Source: CAYRVX01 sp964642165
GTDB taxonomy: Bacteria; Planctomycetota; Phycisphaerae; SM23-33
DNA: 11,915 nt
Reading direction: 5' to 3'
Assembly (NCBI GenBank): GCA_964642165.1
Contig: CAZXOC010000239.1
Coordinates: 1 to 11,915 of the forward strand
The notes under the pieces were generated by a model that searched no databases, had not been told where the DNA came from, and was given only the letters and a program-made list of their open reading frames with translations. Positions 7,210-11,915 of this stretch are shown here, one piece after another; within the stretch, counting starts at the first letter, position 1; each line of letters starts with the position of its first letter. A program made the translations under genes and the position numbers.

Positions 7210-7424
7210 GTCGATCCCCTGCATGCCGCTCTCGCCACGGGGCGCGCCGCCCGCGCCCGGGCCGCCCCGATGCCCACGCCCGTTATCCATACCCCATCCC
7301 CGCGGCGAAGTCCACCGCCTCCGCTCCCCCCCCGGCCGCCCGCGCGCGGTTTTGCCTTGGGCCCGCCGCCGCCGCGCGGGACAATGGAGCGCGGCCGGGC
7401 CGCCCCGGCGCGGGAGCCGACCCC
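7210..7424. promoter_or_regulatory. Divergent promoter region between glycosidase and deacetylase genes
   Basis: This 215-base region separates two divergent starts and must hold both promoters unless one is read from farther away. Plus strand: TTGGGC (7357-7362), 17 bases, GACAAT (7380-7385), matching 3/6 and 4/6, about 40 bases before the deacetylase ATG. Minus strand: TTCGCC (7309-7304), 16 bases, GATAAC (7287-7282), matching 3/6 and 4/6, about 70 bases before the glycosidase ATG. All matches are weak; the divergent layout is the stronger argument for regulation here. Confidence 0.3.
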
Positions 7425-8513
7425 ATGGCCCACGAGACACCCGATCGCCTGGACCGGCGGAACTTCCTCCGCCGAGCCTGTGCCGCGACGGCGGCCGCGG
7501 GCTCCGCCGAACTGCTCGCCGCCGGGAAGCCCCAACCCGCGCCCGCGTCGAAGCCCGCCGCCGCGCCGCCCACCGGCATCGTCTACGACGACGTCTACAA
7601 GACGCACGATCCCGGCCGCGGGCACCCCGAGAGCCCCGCGCGCTGCGACGCGATCATGAAGGCCCTCGCCGCTCGCCCGCTCGCCGACCGCCTCAAGCGC
7701 ATCGCCCCGCGCCGCGCCGACGACGCCGAGCTGCTCGCCTGCCACACCCGGGCCTACGTCCAGGCCGCTCGCGACGACTGCCGCGCCGGGCGAGGCGTCC
7801 TGCGCACCGGCGACACCGCCCTGTCCAAGCACACCCTCCAGGCCGCCCTCTTCGCCGCCGGGGGCGTGCTGGCCGCCGTCGACGCCGTCGTTGCCGGCAC
7901 CGTCCGAAACGCCTTCTGCGTCGTCCGCCCGCCCGGGCACCACGCCACGCCCAGCCGCGGGATGGGCTTTTGCCTCTTCAACAACGTCGCCGTCGCCGCG
8001 CGATACGCCCAGCGGCGTCACAAGCTCCCCCGCGTCCTCATCGCCGACTGGGACGTCCACCACGGAAACGGCACCCAGGAGGCCTTCTACGACGACCCCT
8101 CCGTCCTGTTCTTCTCCACCCACCAGTACCCGTGGTACCCCGGCACCGGCCGCGCCGACGAGACCGGCAAGGGCAAGGCCAAGGGCACCACCATCAACTG
8201 CCCCTTCCCCGCCGGCAGCGGACGCAAGGAAGTCCTCGGCGCCTTCACCGACAAGCTCGTCCCCGCCGCCGACAAGTTCGCCCCGCGGCTCGTGCTCGTC
8301 TCGGCCGGGTTCGACTCCCGCAAGGGCGACCCGCTCGGCCGCTTCACCCTTACCGACGACGACTTCGCCGACCTGACCCGCGTGGTTCTGGCCATCGCCC
8401 GCCGCCACGCCTCCGGCCGCGTCGTCACCGTCATCGAGGGCGGCTACGACCTCGCCGGCCTCGCCGCCGCCTCCGCCGCGCACGTAGGAGCGCTGGCGGA
8501 GGCAAGGGAGTAG
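7425..8513 (+). CDS. Tat-exported histone-deacetylase-family amidohydrolase
   Basis: This 362-residue protein has a twin-arginine leader: RRNFLRR at 11-17, then an Ala-rich hydrophobic stretch to about residue 34 and a Pro/Ala linker. The zinc-dependent class II-like HDAC / acetylpolyamine amidohydrolase domain follows. Its motifs are RGHPESPAR (65-73), VRPPGHHA with His172-His173, GFCLFNN (181-187), IADWDVHHGNGTQ with zinc ligands Asp210 and His212, STHQYPWYPGTG (231-242), SAGFDSR with zinc ligand Asp297, and EGGYDL with Tyr341. All catalytic residues are intact, so deacetylation of an acetyl-amide or ester is expected, outside the cytoplasm. Substrates could be acetylpolyamines, acetylated glycans or amides; histones are not expected. 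The start has GGGAG about 9 bases upstream. The last residues (HVGALAEARE) and the stop lie in a repeat, with a near-copy 86 bases downstream, so the C-terminus may be altered. Confidence 0.93.
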   Translation: MAHETPDRLDRRNFLRRACAATAAAGSAELLAAGKPQPAPASKPAAAPPTGIVYDDVYKTHDPGRGHPESPARCDAIMKALAARPLADRLKRIAPRRADDAELLACHTRAYVQAARDDCRAGRGVLRTGDTALSKHTLQAALFAAGGVLAAVDAVVAGTVRNAFCVVRPPGHHATPSRGMGFCLFNNVAVAARYAQRRHKLPRVLIADWDVHHGNGTQEAFYDDPSVLFFSTHQYPWYPGTGRADETGKGKAKGTTINCPFPAGSGRKEVLGAFTDKLVPAADKFAPRLVLVSAGFDSRKGDPLGRFTLTDDDFADLTRVVLAIARRHASGRVVTVIEGGYDLAGLAAASAAHVGALAEARE

Positions 8514-8588
8514 GGAGCAGGGAGTAGGGAGGTCGTGAGCGACGTCGAACGGCCGCCTCCGCCGCGCACGTGAGAGCGCTCGCCGAGG
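8466..8588 (+). repeat. Imperfect direct repeat spanning the deacetylase 3' end (86-base period)
   Basis: Bases 8466-8502 and 8552-8588 match at 33 of 37 positions, including 20 identical bases at the start (8466-8485 and 8552-8571). Copy 1 encodes AASAAHVGALAE, the deacetylase C-terminus. Copy 2, in the corresponding frame, encodes AASAAHVRALAEGGA, which is closer to common endings of the family. The period is not a multiple of three, so the second copy is out of frame with the gene. This points to a duplication or insertion at the gene end. Confidence 0.8.
8506..8532 (+). repeat. Tandem GGGAGYA heptamers with G-quadruplex pattern
   Basis: Four G3 runs begin at 8506, 8513, 8520 and 8527. 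They are separated by AGTA, AGCA and AGTA, an exact G3N4 pattern repeated at 7 bases and continuing to GGGAGG. The deacetylase stop TAG (8511-8513) lies inside the repeat. It fits the intramolecular G-quadruplex rule on the plus strand and mRNA, and may act as a transcription barrier or a recombination-prone site. Confidence 0.8.
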
Positions 8589-8635
8589 GCGGAGCGCCTC
8601 CTCGCGCGGGGGGGGAGCCGCCTGGGCCATTCGCA

Positions 8636-8652
8636 CCCGCCACCCGGGCGGG
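8636..8652 (+). terminator. Stem-loop between the deacetylase and propeller genes
   Basis: CCCGCC (8636-8641) and GGCGGG (8647-8652) form a 6-bp GC stem with a 5-base loop. No T-tract follows. It lies 78 bases before the next start, so it could end the deacetylase transcript or belong to the leader of the next gene. The 217-base gap otherwise holds the repeats above and a GAGAGAG ribosome site near 8718. Confidence 0.22.
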
Positions 8653-8730
8653 CGAGGGCGGTTCAACTGTGCGGACGGAGCACCGCGCTGCGCCGACACG
8701 TCGGACTGGACCATCAGAGAGAGCAACGCC

Positions 8731-11700
8731 ATGACCAAGCGCACTGTGAGCATCCTCGCGGGCCTGCTGATCGCGAACCTCGCCGCCGCCGGCGCCGAGA
8801 CGAACGTCGCCCGCAACATCCTCCAGACCACCGGCGTCACGGGCGGCCTGGTCGTCCACGTCGGCTGCGGCGAGGGCCGCCTCACCGCACTGCTCCACGC
8901 CCGCGACGGCTACCTCGTCCAGGGCCTCGACACCGACGCCGCCAAGGTCGCCGAGGCACGCAAGCACATCAACGCCAAGGGCCTCTACGGCAAGGTCACC
9001 GCCAGGACGTTCGACGGCCGCACGCTGCCGTATCGAGACGGCATGGTGAACCTCGTCGTCGTCCTCGACGCCAAGAGCCGCGTACCCGACGCGGAGATCA
9101 TGCGCGTGCTCGCGCCGAAGGGCGTGGCCTACGTCCGCGGCACGAAGCGTGTCAAGCCCCGCCCGGCCGCGATGGACGAGTGGACCCACTACCACCACGA
9201 CCCGCAGGGCACCATGGTGGGGCGCGACGAGATCGTCGCTCCGCCGCGCGGCATCCAGTGGATGGGCGGGCCGAAGTGGCTGCGCAACCACGACTTCATG
9301 TCCAGCATGCACGCGATGGTATCGACCGGCGAGCGCGTGTTTTACGTCCTCGACGAGGGGCTCCGGCGGCACATCTTCCTGCCGTCGAGGTGGGTCCTGA
9401 TCGCCCGCGACGCCTTCAACGGCACGGTCCTCTGGCGGCGGCCCCTGAAGGACTGGCACCCCAACAACTGGCCGTTGAAGAGCGGCCCGGGCCAGTTCCC
9501 CCGGCGGCTCGTGGCGGTGGGCGACAAGGTCTTCGTGACGTTCGGGCAGACCGCGGCGCTGACGGCCCTCGACGCCGTCACCGGCAAGACCCTCCGCACC
9601 TACGACGCCACGAAGGCCACCGAGGAGATCCTCTTCGCCGACGGCGTCCTGTACGTCCTGGTCAACCCGCGCCGCAAGCCCGTGGACTACCGCGCCGAGG
9701 GCACGAGCTACCGCGAGATCGGGCGGGCCAGCAACGCCTTCGCCTGGACGCCGCAGGATCCCGCGCGGAAGGTGATGGCCATCGACGCCGCCTCCGGCGA
9801 GGCCCTCTGGACCCACGAGGAGAAGGTCGCGCCGCTGTCGCTGACGGTCAGCAAGGCCAAGGTCTTCTTCGCCAACGGCAGCGGCATGGTCGCCCTCGAC
9901 CGCAAGACGGGCAAGCGCCTCTGGGCCAGCACCGCCCCCGGCATCCGAAGGGTCGGCACGGGCGGGGCCCTCCGCGCCGTCTACCGCGACGGCGTCCTGC
10001 TCATCGCCGTCGGCACGAAGGTGAGCGCCTTCGCCGCCAAGGACGGCCAGCCGCTCTGGACCGGCTCCCTGCTGCACTCCAGCCACCACTGCCCCAACGA
10101 CCTGTTCGTCATCGACGGCCTCGTCTGGTCGGCCAATACCGGCACGCCGCAGCGCAACGGCACCCACATCAAGGCGATCGACCTGCACACCGGCGAGGTG
10201 ACCAAGGACTTCACCGCCGCCAACCTGCCCGCCTTCCCCATGCACCCGCGCTGCTACCCCAGCCGGGCCACCACCCGCTATCTCCTGACCAACGGCATAG
10301 GCACCGAGTTCTACCGCCTCGGCGGCAAGACCGTCGAGATCCACCACTACGTCCGCGGAAGCTGCGTCTACGGCGTGATGCCCTGCAACGGCCTGCTCTA
10401 CAAGCCGGCGGACTCCTGCGCGTGCTACTACCAGTCGAAGCTCGAGTACTTCTGCGCCCTGTCGCCCGCCTCGGGCCTGCCGGCCAAGACCCCCGAGGCC
10501 CGCCGCCTCCAGAAGGGCCCCGCCTTCGGGCAGGTCCCCGCCGCCAAACCAGCCGACCGCCCCGGCGACTGGCCCATGTACCGCCGCGACGCCGCCCGCA
10601 GCGGCTGCACCCCGTCGCCCGTCGCACCCGCCCTGGCGAAGCGCTGGAGCGTCCCGCTCGGCGGCAAGCTCACCCCGCCCGTCGTCGCCGGCGGAAGGGC
10701 CTTCGTCTCGGCCATCGAGCGCCAGACGCTCTACGCGCTCGACGCCGCCTCCGGCAAGGTCCTCTGGACGCACCTCGCCGGCGGAAAGATCGACTCCGCC
10801 CCCACGCTATACGGCGACGCCGTCCTCTTCGGCTGCCGCGACGGCTGGGTCTACTGCCTCCGCGCGAGCGACGGCGCCCTGGCGTGGCGCTACCTCGTCG
10901 CCCCCGCCGACCGGCAGATCGTCGGCGAGCAGCACGTCGAGTCCGTCTGGCCCGTCCACGGCAGCGTCCTCATCGTCCGCGACGCCCTCTACGCCCTCGC
11001 CGGGCGAAACCTGTTCTTCGACGGCGGCATGCGCCTCGTCCGCCTCGACCCCCGCACCGGCCGAATGGTCGCCGAGACCGTCATGGACCAGAACGACCCC
11101 GCCACCGGCAAGAACCTCCAGACGCTCATCGTCGCCAAGTACATGCCGATCGCCAATCCGGACATCTTCTCCAGCGACGGCAAGCGGCTGTTCATGCAGG
11201 AGCAGAACTTCGACCTCAACGGCAAGCGCCTCACCGTCGCGCCGACCGCCCCCGGCCGCCGCGGCCAGCCCGCCGCCCAACCCGCCAAGGGCGCCCGCCA
11301 CCTGTTCTGCCAGACCGGCCTGCTCGACGACGTCTGGTTCCACCGCTCCTTCTGGATCTACGGCAGCGACTGCGGCGAGGGCTGGGGCGCCTACGCCGGC
11401 ACGCGGCGCGTCACCCCCTGCGGCCGCATCATGGCCTTCGGCAAGAAGCGGATCTACGGCTTCCGCTCCGACCCGCTGGGCAACATGCTGCACCCGCGGA
11501 CGACCTACAAGCTCTACGCCGCCGACAAGGACCCCGCCCCCGTCGCCGCGCCCGCCGCGGCGGCTCAGCCGACGGCGCGGAAGGCCCGGCGCGGCAAGGC
11601 CAAGCGCCCCCGCGGCCGCGGGTTCCAGCAGCACTGGCAGGTCGACACGCCCGGCCTCCTCGTCAACGCCATGGTCCTCGGCACGGAGCGCCTCTGGATC

Positions 11701-11915
11701 GCCGGCCCGCCCGACCTCGCCGACGAGACCAAGATGCTCGGCTTCCTCCCGGGCGCCGACGACGAGATCAACCGTCAGCTTCGCGCCCAGAACGACGCCT
11801 GGCTCGGCCGCCGCGGCGGGCTGCTGCGTTCCGTCTCCGTCACGGACGGCCGCAAGCTCTCCGAGTGCAAGCTCGACAGCATCCCCATCTTCGACGGCAT
11901 GGCCGCCGCCGACGG
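8731..11915 (+). CDS. Secreted methyltransferase-like / PQQ-type beta-propeller fusion (3' truncated)
   Basis: The frame is open for 1061 codons to the window edge. A Sec signal peptide (1-22, cleavage likely after AGA) is followed by a short SAM-methyltransferase-like Rossmann domain (about 25-137): motif I VVHVGCGEG (41-49), acidic QGLDTD (64-69), and a later strand MVNLVVVLDA. A WTHYHHDPQG linker (151-160) precedes the propeller. PQQ-like blades ending in A-x-D-x-x-x-G-x-x-L-W are seen near 225-238, 279-290, 350-362, 388-400, 433-445, 482-490, 669-681, 709-721 and 771-780. A second propeller entry, GDWPMYRRDAARSG, begins at 612. Cysteines at 545, 552, 563, 565 and 575 cluster between the propellers. 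A Pro/Ala/Lys/Arg-rich insert lies at about 934-965. From recall of similar planctomycete proteins, the ending KLDSIPIFDGMAAAD lies about 20-40 residues from the C-terminus. Function is unknown; binding of a redox cofactor or polymer is possible. The start has an AGAGAG site about 9 bases upstream. Confidence 0.88.
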   Translation, partial: MTKRTVSILAGLLIANLAAAGAETNVARNILQTTGVTGGLVVHVGCGEGRLTALLHARDGYLVQGLDTDAAKVAEARKHINAKGLYGKVTARTFDGRTLPYRDGMVNLVVVLDAKSRVPDAEIMRVLAPKGVAYVRGTKRVKPRPAAMDEWTHYHHDPQGTMVGRDEIVAPPRGIQWMGGPKWLRNHDFMSSMHAMVSTGERVFYVLDEGLRRHIFLPSRWVLIARDAFNGTVLWRRPLKDWHPNNWPLKSGPGQFPRRLVAVGDKVFVTFGQTAALTALDAVTGKTLRTYDATKATEEILFADGVLYVLVNPRRKPVDYRAEGTSYREIGRASNAFAWTPQDPARKVMAIDAASGEALWTHEEKVAPLSLTVSKAKVFFANGSGMVALDRKTGKRLWASTAPGIRRVGTGGALRAVYRDGVLLIAVGTKVSAFAAKDGQPLWTGSLLHSSHHCPNDLFVIDGLVWSANTGTPQRNGTHIKAIDLHTGEVTKDFTAANLPAFPMHPRCYPSRATTRYLLTNGIGTEFYRLGGKTVEIHHYVRGSCVYGVMPCNGLLYKPADSCACYYQSKLEYFCALSPASGLPAKTPEARRLQKGPAFGQVPAAKPADRPGDWPMYRRDAARSGCTPSPVAPALAKRWSVPLGGKLTPPVVAGGRAFVSAIERQTLYALDAASGKVLWTHLAGGKIDSAPTLYGDAVLFGCRDGWVYCLRASDGALAWRYLVAPADRQIVGEQHVESVWPVHGSVLIVRDALYALAGRNLFFDGGMRLVRLDPRTGRMVAETVMDQNDPATGKNLQTLIVAKYMPIANPDIFSSDGKRLFMQEQNFDLNGKRLTVAPTAPGRRGQPAAQPAKGARHLFCQTGLLDDVWFHRSFWIYGSDCGEGWGAYAGTRRVTPCGRIMAFGKKRIYGFRSDPLGNMLHPRTTYKLYAADKDPAPVAAPAAAAQPTARKARRGKAKRPRGRGFQQHWQVDTPGLLVNAMVLGTERLWIAGPPDLADETKMLGFLPGADDEINRQLRAQNDAWLGRRGGLLRSVSVTDGRKLSECKLDSIPIFDGMAAAD

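Noticed and set aside
8466..8588. Insertion sequence with target-site duplication at the deacetylase end
   Set aside because: The repeat is far longer and less exact than a usual target duplication, the 49 bases between copies hold no terminal inverted repeats or transposase, and local duplication explains it better.
8431..10773. A 780-codon open frame on the minus strand antisense to the propeller gene
   Set aside because: The composition is dominated by Gly/Val/Ala/Arg repeats mirroring the plus-strand propeller codons; there is no start context and no domain.

Overview
The window is very GC-rich (roughly 70%, with G/C-rich third codon positions) and most likely comes from an uncultured member of the Planctomycetota. 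That assignment is an inference. It rests on a planctomycete-style lipoprotein alpha/beta hydrolase, a very large secreted protein joining a methyltransferase-like domain to a PQQ-like beta-propeller, a Tat-exported histone-deacetylase-family enzyme, and general secretory gene content. No rRNA, tRNA, CRISPR array, integrase or transposase was seen.

Layout. Plus strand 1-4049: the C-terminal part of a PD40/TolB-like propeller protein, then a cytosolic glycerophosphodiester phosphodiesterase (947-1654). After a 157-base gap with a weak promoter candidate comes a tight two-gene threonine degradation operon, tdh (1812-2855) and kbl (2865-4049). These convert L-threonine via 2-amino-3-ketobutyrate to glycine and acetyl-CoA. 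Minus strand 5431-4173 converges on kbl. It holds a lipoprotein alpha/beta hydrolase translationally coupled (TGATG overlap) to a small five-cysteine protein I do not recognise. A 362-base leader/intergenic region (5432-5793) precedes the hydrolase. It contains the most AT-rich patch in the window, a promoter candidate with an overlapping palindrome, short TTGCA repeats, and an 8-bp inverted repeat that would pair with the hydrolase Shine-Dalgarno.

Minus strand 7209-5794 encodes a secreted clan GH-A-like glycoside hydrolase. It is divergent, across a 215-base region, from the Tat-exported HDAC-family deacetylase on the plus strand (7425-8513). The 3' end of the deacetylase gene overlaps a G-rich tandem heptamer repeat and is duplicated 86 bases downstream, which suggests a recent rearrangement. 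The remainder (8731 to the window edge) is one open frame of 1061 codons. It encodes a signal peptide, a SAM-methyltransferase-like Rossmann domain and PQQ-type propeller repeats, and is probably missing only a short C-terminus.

Functionally, the left third is core metabolism (lipid-headgroup and threonine catabolism). The right two thirds encode mainly envelope or periplasmic proteins: lipoprotein hydrolase, glycosidase, deacetylase and giant propeller. This fits a heterotroph that processes polymers outside the cytoplasm. I see no defence system or mobile element with recognisable genes. The best candidates for undescribed biology are the exported methyltransferase-propeller fusion, the five-Cys small protein coupled to the hydrolase, and the repeat-mediated remodelling of the deacetylase C-terminus.
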